A DNA stretch of 64,000 nt from assembly GCF_026410545.1 (NCBI RefSeq), contig NZ_JAPMIT010000001.1, forward strand, positions 1-64,000, written 5' to 3'. The notes below the pieces were generated by a model that searched no databases, was not told the DNA's origin, and worked only from the letters and a program-made list of their open reading frames with translations. Both the position numbers and the translations under genes were made by a program. Shown one piece after another: positions 7,318 to 14,889 of the stretch. Source of the DNA: Microbacterium sp. STN6. Lineage in GTDB: Bacteria; Actinomycetota; Actinomycetes; Actinomycetales; Microbacteriaceae. Each line of letters opens with the position of its first letter. Within the stretch, counting starts at the first letter, position 1.

Positions 7318-7505
7318 GGGTTGAGGAGCCCGCGCAGCGGGCGTCTCGAAACCCGGGGCGCGCCGGGGGTTTCGAGACGGCGCTTCGCACCTCCTCAACC
7401 CGCCGAGACGGCGCTTCGCACCTCCTCAACCCGCCGAGACGGCGCTTCGCGCCTCCTCAACCCGCCGAGACGGCGCTTCGCGCCTCCTCAACCCGCTGAG
7501 ACGGC
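7318..7505. repeat. Dispersed palindromic repeat followed by a 31-bp tandem array
   Basis: A full element (GGGTTGAGGAG, GC hairpin, GTCTCGAAACCC, spacer, GGGTTTCGAGAC, GC hairpin, CTCCTCAACCCG) occupies about 7318-7402. Its right arm is then repeated about three more times as 31-bp units CGAGACGGCGCTTCGC[A/G]CCTCCTCAACCCGC up to 7505. It fills the whole space between the convergent tadA and CDF genes and touches the CDF stop codon at 7507. The array probably arose by slippage of the half-unit. Confidence 0.9.
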
Positions 7506-7506
7506 G

Positions 7507-8469
7507 CTACTCGAGGCCCTTGATGACGATCGCGTCGGTGCCGGGTTGCGTCGCGTTCGGGTCCGCGTAGACATCCGGCTCGATGTAGATGGTGCGCGCA
7601 GCGGGCACAGCGGCCCGGATTCGTGCCTCGATCGCATTGGTGTCTGCGGCGACATCCGCGAGTCTCTTCTGCGCCTTCATGCCGAGCTTCGCGGCGACGA
7701 GCAACTCATCGGGCCCGAGGTACAGCGTCTTCATGTGGATGATGTTCGCGCATTCACCGCCCGCGAGAATCGCCTTCTCGATGGCCTGGGCGTCTTTCGC
7801 GCTTGCACCCTCACCCACGAGCAGGCTCTTCGTCTCGACCCCGAGCACGAGGGCCACCGCGACGAGTAGAGCACCGATCGCGAGCGAGCCGACGGCATCC
7901 CACATGGCATTGCCGGTGAGCAGCGACAGGCCGACGCCCAGCGCCGCGAAGACCAGGCCGAGGAGCGCCGCCGTGTCCTCGAGCAGGATGACCGGCAGTT
8001 CGGGCGCCTTCGCCCGGCGAATGAACGTGACCCATGACTGCGAACCCTTGTGCGGCAACGACTCCCTGATGCCGGTGCGCAGCGAGAGACCCTCCATGAC
8101 GATGGCCACCAGAAGCACCGCAAGCGGCAGCCACCACACCGTGAGCTCGTGCGGCTCGCGCAGCTTCTGAACGCCCTCGTAGATCGAGAAGACGCCGCCG
8201 ACCGAGAACAACACGATCGAGACGACGAAGGCCGAGACGTAGCGCTCACGACCATAACCGAACGGATGCTCCGCATCGGCCCTCTTGCGCGACTGCCTGC
8301 CGCCGAACAACAGCAGCAGCTGGTTGCCCGAGTCGGCGAGCGAGTGCACGCCCTCGGCGAGCATCGAGGTGGAGCCCGAGAAGAACCACGCGATGAACTT
8401 GGTGATCGCGATGCCGACGTTCGCGGCCAGGGCTGCGATGACAGCCTTGCTTCCCCCCGTGTCGCTCAT
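7507..8469 (-). CDS. Cation diffusion facilitator (CDF) family transporter
   Basis: The 320-residue membrane protein exports divalent metal (Zn, Fe, Mn or Co in known relatives) in exchange for protons. Hydrophobic helices include AVIAALAANVGIAITKFIAW, SAFVVSIVLFSVGGVFSIYE, WWLPLAVLLVAIVMEGL, TAALLGLVFAALGVGLSLL and SLAIGALLVAVALVLG. The metal-site motif HSLADSGN (42-49) and the acidic LLEDTAALLG are visible. The last about 90 residues form the cytoplasmic dimerisation domain. It is closest in feel to the ZnT9-like branch with the long loop GIRESLPHKG; the metal cannot be told. ATG 8469 lies 6 nt after TAGGAT. Confidence 0.88.
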   Translation of the reverse strand: MSDTGGSKAVIAALAANVGIAITKFIAWFFSGSTSMLAEGVHSLADSGNQLLLLFGGRQSRKRADAEHPFGYGRERYVSAFVVSIVLFSVGGVFSIYEGVQKLREPHELTVWWLPLAVLLVAIVMEGLSLRTGIRESLPHKGSQSWVTFIRRAKAPELPVILLEDTAALLGLVFAALGVGLSLLTGNAMWDAVGSLAIGALLVAVALVLGVETKSLLVGEGASAKDAQAIEKAILAGGECANIIHMKTLYLGPDELLVAAKLGMKAQKRLADVAADTNAIEARIRAAVPAARTIYIEPDVYADPNATQPGTDAIVIKGLE

Positions 8470-8475
8470 GCCCCA

Positions 8476-8485
8476 ATCCTAGGAT
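8476..8485. promoter_or_regulatory. Shared palindromic -10 box ATCCTAGGAT between divergent leaderless genes
   Basis: The perfect palindrome ATCCTAGGAT contains TAGGAT on both strands. On the minus strand it is 6 nt from the CDF start (8469); on the plus strand it is 7 nt from the proC start (8493). Both genes thus appear to fire from one overlapping -10 element, so RNA polymerase could probably serve only one at a time. Confidence 0.6.
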
Positions 8486-8492
8486 GGTGAGC

Positions 8493-9341
8493 ATGGACGA
8501 GAGCGCTGTGACGACGTTGCCGAGAATCGCCGTGCTCGGCGCCGGGTCGATGGGGCGGGCGGTGCTGAGCTCTCTGGTGACACCGGCGGTTCGGGTGCCC
8601 GACGGCATCCGTGTGACAAACCGAACGCAGGCGAAGGCCGACGAGTTGGCCGGCCTCGAGGGTGTCACCGCGCTGTCCATCGAGACGGATGCCGCGGCGA
8701 ACCGCCGTGCGGTCGACGCGGCCCGGATCGTGCTCGTCGCCGTGAAGCCGGCCATGGTGCCCGACCTGCTCGATGAGATCGCGGACGCGCTCGCCGAGGA
8801 CGCGATCGTGGTGAGTGTGGCGGCGGGCGTGACGATCGCGACGTTCGAGGAGCGGCTGCCTGCCTCGGTGAGCGTGATTCGGTCGATGCCGAACACGCCT
8901 GCGGTGGTGGGGCGCGGGGTGACCGGGTTGAGCGCGGGAACGCGGGCGAGTGCCGACGATGTCGCGCTCGTGCGCAGCCTGTTCGAGACCGTCGGCGAGG
9001 TCGTTGAGGTTCCCGAGTCGAAGCTCGACGCGCTCAGCACCATCTCCGGCTCCGGGCCCGCGTACGTGTTCTATCTGATCGAGCAGCTGACGGCGACGGC
9101 GATCGATAAGGGGTTCACGCCCGAGCAGGCGGCGCAGCTGGTGAACGGCACGTTCCTGGGCGCGGCCGAGCTGCTCGTGTCGTCGGGGGAGAGCCCGGCC
9201 GAGCTGCGCCGGCAGGTGACGAGCCCGAAGGGCACGACGGAGCGCGCCGTTGCGGTGCTGGCCGAGGGCGGACTGAAGGCGCTCTTCGACGAGGCGACGG
9301 ATGCCGCGCTCGCCAGGGCCCGAGAACTCGCCGCCGGCTGA
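8493..9341 (+). CDS. proC: Pyrroline-5-carboxylate reductase
   Basis: ProC catalyses the last step of proline synthesis, NAD(P)H reduction of pyrroline-5-carboxylate. The protein (282 residues) shows the nucleotide loop LGAGSMGRAV near the N-terminus, VAVKPAMVPDLL, the helix SVIRSMPNTPAVVGRGVTGL, and the C-terminal signature SGSGPAYVFYLIEQL. ATG 8493 is preferred over ATG 8484, because TAGGAT (8480-8485) lies 7 nt upstream and overlaps the earlier ATG. A repeat element begins immediately after the stop codon. Confidence 0.95.
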   Translation: MDESAVTTLPRIAVLGAGSMGRAVLSSLVTPAVRVPDGIRVTNRTQAKADELAGLEGVTALSIETDAAANRRAVDAARIVLVAVKPAMVPDLLDEIADALAEDAIVVSVAAGVTIATFEERLPASVSVIRSMPNTPAVVGRGVTGLSAGTRASADDVALVRSLFETVGEVVEVPESKLDALSTISGSGPAYVFYLIEQLTATAIDKGFTPEQAAQLVNGTFLGAAELLVSSGESPAELRRQVTSPKGTTERAVAVLAEGGLKALFDEATDAALARARELAAG

Positions 9342-9342
9342 G

Positions 9343-9473
9343 CGGGTTGAGGAGGCGCGAAGCGCGGGTTGAGGAGGCGCGAAGCGCGGGTTGAGGAGGC
9401 GCGAAGCGCCGTCTCGAAACCCCGTCGGCGCGTGGGTTTCGAGACCGCCGGCTGCGCCGACCTCCTCAACCCG
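9343..9473. repeat. Dispersed palindromic repeat with reiterated left arm
   Basis: Three successive copies of GGGTTGAGGAGGCGCGAAGCGC are followed by GTCTCGAAACCC, a short spacer, GGGTTTCGAGAC and CTCCTCAACCCG. It occupies nearly all of the interval between the convergent proC and TrkA-type genes and might serve as a bidirectional terminator because of its strong hairpins. Confidence 0.9.
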
Positions 9474-9480
9474 CTGAGCG

Positions 9481-10152
9481 TCAGTTGTCGACGGCGGCGA
9501 AGCGCTCGATGTCGCTCGCGTTGCCGGAGACGATGATGAGGTCGCGGTTGGAGACGACGGTCTCGGGCGTGGCGTACGTGAACGGCTTGCCCGGCGACTT
9601 CACGCCGACCACGGTCAGGTGGTACTTGCTGCGAACGCCCGCCTCCATGAGAGTGCGCCCGCGAATCGGTTTCGGCGGGTACATCTTCACGAGCGCGAAG
9701 TCGTCGTCGAACTCGATGAAGTCGAGCATCCGCCCCGATACCAGGTGCGCGACCCGCTCGCCCGCCTCGGCCTCCGGGTAGATGACGTGGTTCGCGCCGA
9801 TGCGTTCCAGGATCTTGCCGTGCGACTGGCTGATCGCCTTCGCCCAGATCTGCGGGATCTTCAGGTCGACCAGGTTCGCCGTGATGAGCACGCTCGCCTC
9901 GATGGACGAGCCGACGGCCACGACGGCCACGGAGAAGTCTTCCGCGCCGACCTGACGGAGGGCGTCGATGTTGCGCGCATCCGCCTGAACGGTGTGCGTG
10001 ATGCGATCCGACCACTTCTGCACCAGCCCGGCATCGGCGTCGACGGCGAGCACCTCCCGGTCGAGGCGGTCGAGCTGGCCGGCGGTCGCGGCGCCGAAGC
10101 GCCCGAGACCGATGATGAGCACCGGCGCGTCGTGCTTGATGCGGTCAACCAA
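9481..10152 (-). CDS. TrkA/KtrA-type potassium uptake regulatory subunit (RCK domain)
   Basis: The 223-residue cytoplasmic protein gates a Trk/Ktr potassium channel in response to nucleotide. The RCK_N Rossmann motif GLGRFG (15-20) is followed by LAVDADAGLVQKWSDRITHTVQADARN; the C-terminal RCK_C domain includes the segment PIRGRTLMEAGVRSKYHLTVVGV. It overlaps the 3' end of the membrane subunit gene by 8 nt, so the two are one transcription unit and likely translationally coupled. As the TrkA-like protein has a single RCK unit it resembles KtrA more than the duplicated E. coli TrkA. Confidence 0.9.
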   Translation of the reverse strand: MVDRIKHDAPVLIIGLGRFGAATAGQLDRLDREVLAVDADAGLVQKWSDRITHTVQADARNIDALRQVGAEDFSVAVVAVGSSIEASVLITANLVDLKIPQIWAKAISQSHGKILERIGANHVIYPEAEAGERVAHLVSGRMLDFIEFDDDFALVKMYPPKPIRGRTLMEAGVRSKYHLTVVGVKSPGKPFTYATPETVVSNRDLIIVSGNASDIERFAAVDN

Positions 10153-11581
10153 CGATGGGCCTCTCTTCCGGGCGCTGGAACAGCTGTTTGCGCTGGCTCT
10201 GCGCGAGTGCCGCAGCGAGTGTCACTGTACCAACGCGCCCCATGATCATGGTGACGGCGAGCACGTAGACGCCGAGCGGTGGCAGGTTCTCGGTGAGACC
10301 AGAGGACAGGCCACAGGTGGCGAACGCACTGATCACGTCGAAGAGCACGTGGTCGAGCGGCTGCTTCGAGATATTGAGCAGCAGCACGGTGGAGACGGCG
10401 ACGGTGGTCGCTCCCCACAGCACCACGCTCACCGCCAGCCGCAGCACATCGTGGGGGATGCGGCGGTTGAACGCGTCCATGGTCTCGACGCCGCGCGCCT
10501 CCGCGAAGGCGGCCAGGAACAGCACCCCGAGGGTCGTCACCTTAATGCCGCCGGCCGTGGAGGCCGAGCCGCCGCCGATGAACATGAGCATGTCGCTCAC
10601 GAGCAGGCTCGAGTTGTTGAGGTGGCTGATGTCGACGGTCGAGAAGCCTCCCGAGCGTGTCATCGACGAGAGGAAGAACGACTGGAAGACCGCGTCGCCC
10701 GGTGAGAGTTTGCCGAACGTCTTCATGTTGTCGAACTCGAGCAGGTAGTAGATGACGCCTCCGGCGAGGAAGAGCAGCACGAACACCGTGAGCGAGAGCT
10801 TGACGTGCACCGGCCAGCGCCGCTTACGCCGTCCGAGGTTCTTCGCCAGGGCATAGAGCACGGGGAACCCGATGGCGCCGAGGAACACCGCGATCATCAT
10901 GACGGTGAGGAACCAGTAGTCGGTCGCGTACGGGGTGAGGCCCGCGGCATCAGGTGTGAAGCCGGTATTGGTGAAGGCCATGGCCGAGAAATAGAAGCTG
11001 TTGAAGACCGCCTCGGTGAACGGCACACCATGAGCGAGGATGCGCGGGAACAGCAGCACGGCCGTGGCGCCTTCGATGATCACCGCACTGACGGCGACCG
11101 TGACAAGCAGGCTGCCGATCTCACCGAGGCGCACCGCCTGGCCCTCGGCGACCGGGCCGCTGTGGATGCGAAGCGGGTTGCTGTCACTGGCCGCCATGAG
11201 CTTGGCGCGCAGGCCGAGACGGCGCGAGATGACCATGCCGAGGATGGAGGCGAGCGTCAGCACGCCCACGCCGCCGATCTGCACGCCGATGTAGATGATG
11301 ACGTGCCCGAACGCCGACCAGTGCGTCGCCATGTCGACGGTCGACAGGCCGGTGACGCAGATCACGGAGACGGCAGAGAAGAAGGCGTCGGCGAGCGGCG
11401 TGGTCGTGCGGTTCGCCGTGGCGACCGGCAGCGAGAGCAGCAGGGTGAACAGAGCGATGAGGCCGACGAAGACCAGGATCGCGAAGCGCGAGGGGCTGCG
11501 GCCGGCGAAGTCGTTGAGCACCTCGCGCACGCGCCCGCCCCAGGTTGTAGGGGTCAGGCGCGACACAGCCTTGGCGCGCAT
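10145..11581 (-). CDS. TrkH/KtrB-type potassium channel subunit
   Basis: The 478-residue membrane protein forms the K+ pathway. The four pore-loop regions with the selectivity-filter glycine are readable: VICVTGLSTVD, AFTNTGFTPDA, TRSGGFSTVD and ATCGLSSGLTE. Between them lie the usual M1-P-M2 helices. An AAGGGGAA ribosome site precedes ATG 11581. The regulatory RCK subunit follows with an 8-nt overlap. Divergent to the ArsR gene across 125 bp. Confidence 0.93.
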   Translation of the reverse strand: MRAKAVSRLTPTTWGGRVREVLNDFAGRSPSRFAILVFVGLIALFTLLLSLPVATANRTTTPLADAFFSAVSVICVTGLSTVDMATHWSAFGHVIIYIGVQIGGVGVLTLASILGMVISRRLGLRAKLMAASDSNPLRIHSGPVAEGQAVRLGEIGSLLVTVAVSAVIIEGATAVLLFPRILAHGVPFTEAVFNSFYFSAMAFTNTGFTPDAAGLTPYATDYWFLTVMMIAVFLGAIGFPVLYALAKNLGRRKRRWPVHVKLSLTVFVLLFLAGGVIYYLLEFDNMKTFGKLSPGDAVFQSFFLSSMTRSGGFSTVDISHLNNSSLLVSDMLMFIGGGSASTAGGIKVTTLGVLFLAAFAEARGVETMDAFNRRIPHDVLRLAVSVVLWGATTVAVSTVLLLNISKQPLDHVLFDVISAFATCGLSSGLTENLPPLGVYVLAVTMIMGRVGTVTLAAALAQSQRKQLFQRPEERPIVG

Positions 11582-11706
11582 TCGAGTTCCCCTTCGCGTG
11601 ACGAGTGCCTGTGATGAGTGCCTACCTCCGGCAGCGTAGCCGCCTGCGCGCCGCGGGTGCAGGAGGCGCCGCGCCGGGCGCTTGACCGCCGCGCTACCCT
11701 TGTGCC

Positions 11707-12135
11707 ATGGCCGACATCTTTGACGTCGTCGCAGACGCGACCAGACGCGACATTCTGAAGGTGCTGCACGACCGGGGAGTGCAGGGTGCCGGCGAGGCGG
11801 GCGAGATCAGTGTCTCTGAGATCGTGGGCGCTCTGGAGCTGAGCCAGCCGACGGTCTCGAAGCATCTGAAGGTGCTGCGTGAGGCCGGCCTCGTGACCGT
11901 GCGCGAGAAGGGCCAGCATCGCTACTACAGCCTCGACATCGCCCCGCTCGAGACCATCGAAGACTGGCTGATGCCGCTGGTCGACACCGGCAAGGGCGAG
12001 CCGTACGTCGAGGTGCTCGGCGGCGAGGCCCGCGAGTTCGCCGGCGTGGTGGGCAAGGTCATTGCCGACACGAGCCACCGGTTCGGCTCCGCCGTGGAGC
12101 GGGTCACCCCCAAGAAGTGGCGTAAGGAGCTGTAG
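11707..12135 (+). CDS. ArsR-family winged-helix regulator
   Basis: The 142-residue protein opens MADIFDVVADATRRDILKVL, then an insert GVQGAGEAGEISVSEIVGAL, and the recognition region LSQPTVSKHLKVLREAGLVTVREKGQHRYYSL, all typical of ArsR/SmtB folds. No metal-binding CxC or ELCV box is visible, so it probably does not sense metal by the classical site. TACCCT lies 6 nt before ATG 11707, fitting a leaderless start. A small HTH gene follows after 2 nt, so the two are probably co-transcribed. Confidence 0.88.
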   Translation: MADIFDVVADATRRDILKVLHDRGVQGAGEAGEISVSEIVGALELSQPTVSKHLKVLREAGLVTVREKGQHRYYSLDIAPLETIEDWLMPLVDTGKGEPYVEVLGGEAREFAGVVGKVIADTSHRFGSAVERVTPKKWRKEL

Positions 12136-12137
12136 GG

Positions 12138-12332
12138 ATGCCGCAGGACCTCTCGGATGTTCGCTTCCTCACCGTCGCCGAGGTTGCCGACATGATGCGC
12201 GTGTCACGCATGACCGTCTACCGGCTCGTGCACTCTGGCGAGCTGCCGGCCATCCGCTTCGGGCGCTCGTTCAGGGTGCCGCTCGTCGCCGTCCAGGCGG
12301 CGATTGACAACCACGTCGCAGACTCCGCCTAG
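12138..12332 (+). CDS. Excisionase-type helix-turn-helix protein (BldC/AlpA-like), 64 residues
   Basis: The tiny protein is one winged HTH of the MerR-like excisionase family: RFLTVAEVADMMRVSRMTVYRLVHSGELPAIRFGRSFRVP. This family includes the developmental regulator BldC of Streptomyces. It follows the ArsR gene by 2 nt and lies directly upstream of the bS22 gene, an order I recall from other actinobacteria. It may regulate its neighbours, but nothing in the sequence proves this. Its stop codon lies inside the palindrome CTAGCGCATGCGCTAG (12329-12344). Confidence 0.88.
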   Translation: MPQDLSDVRFLTVAEVADMMRVSRMTVYRLVHSGELPAIRFGRSFRVPLVAVQAAIDNHVADSA

Positions 12333-12347
12333 CGCATGCGCTAGACT
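12329..12347 (+). promoter_or_regulatory. 16-bp perfect palindrome overlapping a -10 box ahead of bS22
   Basis: CTAGCGCATGCGCTAG (12329-12344) is self-complementary, and TAGACT (12342-12347) overlaps its right end as a possible -10 box. A transcript from here would start about 50 nt before the bS22 start codon. No convincing -35 box is seen. The palindrome could be an operator, for example for the adjacent HTH protein. Confidence 0.4.
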
Positions 12348-12403
12348 GGGCGCTTGTGTGCCGCGCGTTCCGCGGCAAGCCCCCTGAACTTTGTGAGGTC
12401 TTC

Positions 12404-12502
12404 GTGGGTTCTGTTATCAAGAAGCGCCGCAAGCGTATGGCGAAGAAGAAGCACCGCAAGCTGCTTCGCAAGACTCGCCACCAGCGTCGCAACAAGAAGT
12501 AG
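12404..12502 (+). CDS. Ribosomal protein bS22 (AURKAIP1/COX24-domain mini-protein), 32 residues
   Basis: From GTG 12404 the product begins MGSVIKKRRKRMAKKKHRKL and ends in HQRRNKK, almost all Lys/Arg. It matches the tiny basic protein found on mycobacterial 30S subunits and named bS22, related to the COX24/AURKAIP1 domain. GTGAGG lies 6 nt upstream as ribosome site. It has its own terminator. It is easily missed by gene finders because of its size. Confidence 0.9.
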   Translation: MGSVIKKRRKRMAKKKHRKLLRKTRHQRRNKK

Positions 12503-12526
12503 ACCGCTTCAGGTCTGCTGGTCAAG

Positions 12527-12557
12527 AGCGCCGATGCCCCGTGCACCGGCGCTTTTT
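12527..12557 (+). terminator. Rho-independent terminator after bS22
   Basis: AGCGCCG (12527-12533) pairs with CGGCGCT (12547-12553) and is followed by a T-run (12553-12557). It sits 25 nt after the bS22 stop codon. This is one of few classical terminators in the window. Confidence 0.8.
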
Positions 12558-12632
12558 GCTGCCCTCTTCACCTTCTCTGCGTTCTCTGCGCATGCGGGCG
12601 AGCACACGCTCATCGCGATCTAGAGTGGCAGC

Positions 12633-12920
12633 GTGTCTTCAACGCCTGACGCTCGGCCCGTGACCCTCACCCTTCTCGGAAAGCCGGGGTGCCACCTCTG
12701 CGACGATGCTCGCGCCGTCATCGCCGGCGTCATGGAAGAGCTGGCGACGGATGCTGCGGCCCCGGCCCTGAGGTTCGAGGAGCTCTCGATCCTGGATGAC
12801 CCCGCGCTTCTCGAGAAGTACGTTGATGACATCCCTGTGCTTCTGATCGACGGTAGAGTGCACACCTATTGGCGGGTCGACCCGGCCCGCCTGCGTCGCG
12901 CGTTGACCGTGCAACGCTGA
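12633..12920 (+). CDS. Glutaredoxin-like thioredoxin-fold protein
   Basis: The 95-residue product has the redox motif CHLC (20-23) after VTLTLLGKPG, and cis-Pro in VDDIPVLLIDGR, the hallmarks of the glutaredoxin-like/DUF836 group. It likely handles thiol-disulfide exchange in the cytosol; partners are unknown. TAGAGT lies 6 nt before GTG 12633, fitting a leaderless start, and the bS22 terminator separates it from upstream genes. The next gene (Dabb) follows after 47 nt with its own ribosome site and may be co-transcribed. Confidence 0.85.
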   Translation: MSSTPDARPVTLTLLGKPGCHLCDDARAVIAGVMEELATDAAAPALRFEELSILDDPALLEKYVDDIPVLLIDGRVHTYWRVDPARLRRALTVQR

Positions 12921-12967
12921 TCGAGCAAGCCGCGGGCACACTGTTCCCGAGCACGGACGGAGAGACC

Positions 12968-13270
12968 ATGACCCTGCGCCACATCGTGACATGGAAGCTG
13001 GCCGAGACCGACCCCAGCATCAAGGCGGATCAGCTGGCGCAGATGCGCAACCTGCTGACCGCGCTGCCAGCGGAGATCAGCGAGGTGCGTGCGCTCGAGG
13101 TCGGCATCAACGACGTTCCCTCGCCGAACAGCTGGGACATCGTTCTCATCGCCGACTACGACGACGCCGAGGCACTGCGCCGCTACGACGAGCACCCGGC
13201 ACACCAGAAGGTGGCCGCGTACAACCGCCAGGTCGTCGCCGAGCGCTCGGTGGTGAACTTCACCGTCTGA
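12968..13270 (+). CDS. Dabb (stress-responsive alpha/beta barrel) family protein
   Basis: The 100-residue product opens MTLRHIVTWKLAETDPS and contains WDIVLIADYDDAEALRRYDEHPAHQKVAAY, the typical Dabb ferredoxin-like fold ending in VVNFTV. Members dimerise; bacterial ones mostly have no assigned reaction. GGAGAG lies about 6 nt before ATG 12968. An open frame extends to 12869 but overlaps the preceding gene. Confidence 0.88.
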   Translation: MTLRHIVTWKLAETDPSIKADQLAQMRNLLTALPAEISEVRALEVGINDVPSPNSWDIVLIADYDDAEALRRYDEHPAHQKVAAYNRQVVAERSVVNFTV

Positions 13271-13303
13271 CGCCCAGGCTCGTTGAGAAAGCCCGCGTCG
13301 CGC

Positions 13304-14695
13304 TTACGGGGTGAGGCGGGTCGGGCCGCGGAATAGGTACGTCACCTCGCGGATCGACGACTCGTGCAGCATGAGCATCAGCACGCGCGCGAGCCCCATG
13401 CCGAACCCGCCGTGTGCCGGCACGCCGTACCGGAAGAAGTCCAGGTACTCCCCGAGCTCCGCGGGGTCGAGCCCCTTCTCCTTTGCTTGCGCGATCAGCA
13501 CGTCGATGCGGTGCTCGCGCTGCGCTCCCGTCGAGATCTCGGTGCCGTTGAAGATGAGGTCGTAACTCTTGGTTAGCGCCGGGTCGTCGTCGTGACGCAT
13601 GTGATAGTACGGCCGGATGCTCGCCGCATAGTCCGTGAGAAAGACGAACTCGTGCCCATACGTCTCGCGCACATACGCCGAGATCTGTCGCTCACCCTCG
13701 GGGTCCATGTCGTCGTCGGCGCGCGGAACCTCGTAGCCGCGCTCGGCGACAATGCGCTTGGCTTCTGCGAGCGGGATGCGCGGGAACGGCGTACTCGGCA
13801 CCGTAATCTCCACGTCGAAGAGCTCGCGGATCTCGTCGCCGTGCTTCTCCCGAACCGCCGTGAACCCGGCGACCATGAGCGCCTCGTGCAGCGCCATGAC
13901 GTCTTCGTGGCTGTCGATCCAGCTGATCTCGCTGTCGACGCTCGTGAACTCGGTGGCGTGCCGCGACGTGAACGAGGGGTCGGCCCGGAACGCCGGACCC
14001 ACCTCGAAGACCTTGCCGAATCCGGCCGCCTGCGCCATCTGCTTGAAGAGCTGCGGGCTCTGCGCGAGGTACGCGGTCGTCTCGAAGTAGTCGAGGGAGA
14101 AGAGCTCGGCGCGCGACTCGCTCGCGCTCGCCATGAGCTTCGGCGTGTGGATTTCGATGAAGTCGTTGTTCACCCAGTACTCGCGCAGCGCGTGCTCGAA
14201 CGTGGTCTGCATGCGGAAGATGAGGTTCTGCTTCGGCTGGCGCAGGTCGAGGAACCGCCAGTCCATGCGCTTGTCGAGTGAGCTGTCGGCGGCGATCGGC
14301 GTCTCGGCGATCGCCTCGGTCACGACGTCGAGCCCGGTCACCTTGACCTCGATGCCGCCGAGCTTGACCCGCTCGTCGTGCTTGAGCTCGCCCGTGACGG
14401 TGATGAAGGTGCCTTGAGCGAGGGAGGAGATGGTGTCGGCGATCGGGTCGGTGGATGCCGGTTCCTCGCTGCTCGCAGGCTCGCTCGGCGCCGGCGTCGC
14501 GGCGGCGCTCCCCAAGGGCCCCGCTCCCTGCTCCAGCGCGCGGCGAGGATGCACCAGCTGCACCGCGCCCGACTCGTCGCGCAGCACGACGAACTGCACC
14601 TTCTTCTGGTCGCGCACGGTCTCGACCCAGCCGCCCACGCTCACGGGGCCGTCCTCGAGGTCGGAAAGGTTCTTGATCAATACGCGCGAAGTCAC
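13304..14695 (-). CDS. aspS: Aspartyl-tRNA synthetase, archaeal/non-discriminating type (aspartate--tRNA(Asp/Asn) ligase)
   Basis: The product (463 residues) has an N-terminal OB fold (GWVETVRDQKKVQFVVLRDESGAVQ) and class II catalytic motifs, including PQLFKQMAQAAGFGKVFEVGPAFRA-type motif 2 region, EFTSVDSEISWID, and motif 3 GGFGMGLARVLM. The short length without the bacterial GAD insertion marks the archaeal type, which often also charges tRNA-Asn. A Pro/Ser/Ala/Glu-rich insert of about 40 residues interrupts the OB fold (around GSAAATPAPSEPASSEEPAS). GTG 14695 is chosen: TAGACT lies 7 nt upstream. Confidence 0.9.
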   Translation of the reverse strand: MTSRVLIKNLSDLEDGPVSVGGWVETVRDQKKVQFVVLRDESGAVQLVHPRRALEQGAGPLGSAAATPAPSEPASSEEPASTDPIADTISSLAQGTFITVTGELKHDERVKLGGIEVKVTGLDVVTEAIAETPIAADSSLDKRMDWRFLDLRQPKQNLIFRMQTTFEHALREYWVNNDFIEIHTPKLMASASESRAELFSLDYFETTAYLAQSPQLFKQMAQAAGFGKVFEVGPAFRADPSFTSRHATEFTSVDSEISWIDSHEDVMALHEALMVAGFTAVREKHGDEIRELFDVEITVPSTPFPRIPLAEAKRIVAERGYEVPRADDDMDPEGERQISAYVRETYGHEFVFLTDYAASIRPYYHMRHDDDPALTKSYDLIFNGTEISTGAQREHRIDVLIAQAKEKGLDPAELGEYLDFFRYGVPAHGGFGMGLARVLMLMLHESSIREVTYLFRGPTRLTP

Positions 14696-14889
14696 GCGCC
14701 CAAGTCTAGGCGAGCGCCCGCGCGCGCTAACTGGCCGGCCCTCGCCCACGTGACGGTTCGGGCCGAATCGCGGGCTTCACGTGACGCAACCCGCAATTCG
14801 GCCCGAACCGCTTGCGCGTTGGGCGCATCCGCTCGTCCGGCGAGAACGCAAGGCGAATTCAGAGGAATGCCCTCCGTAGAATGGGAGCC

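Noticed and set aside
7374-7505. Regular 31-bp repeats as a CRISPR array
   Set aside because: The units are contiguous with no unique spacers, no cas genes are near, and the unit is the arm of a dispersed intergenic repeat.
11707-12332. Toxin-antitoxin pair made of the ArsR and small HTH genes
   Set aside because: Both products are DNA-binding proteins of known regulator families; no toxin fold is present.
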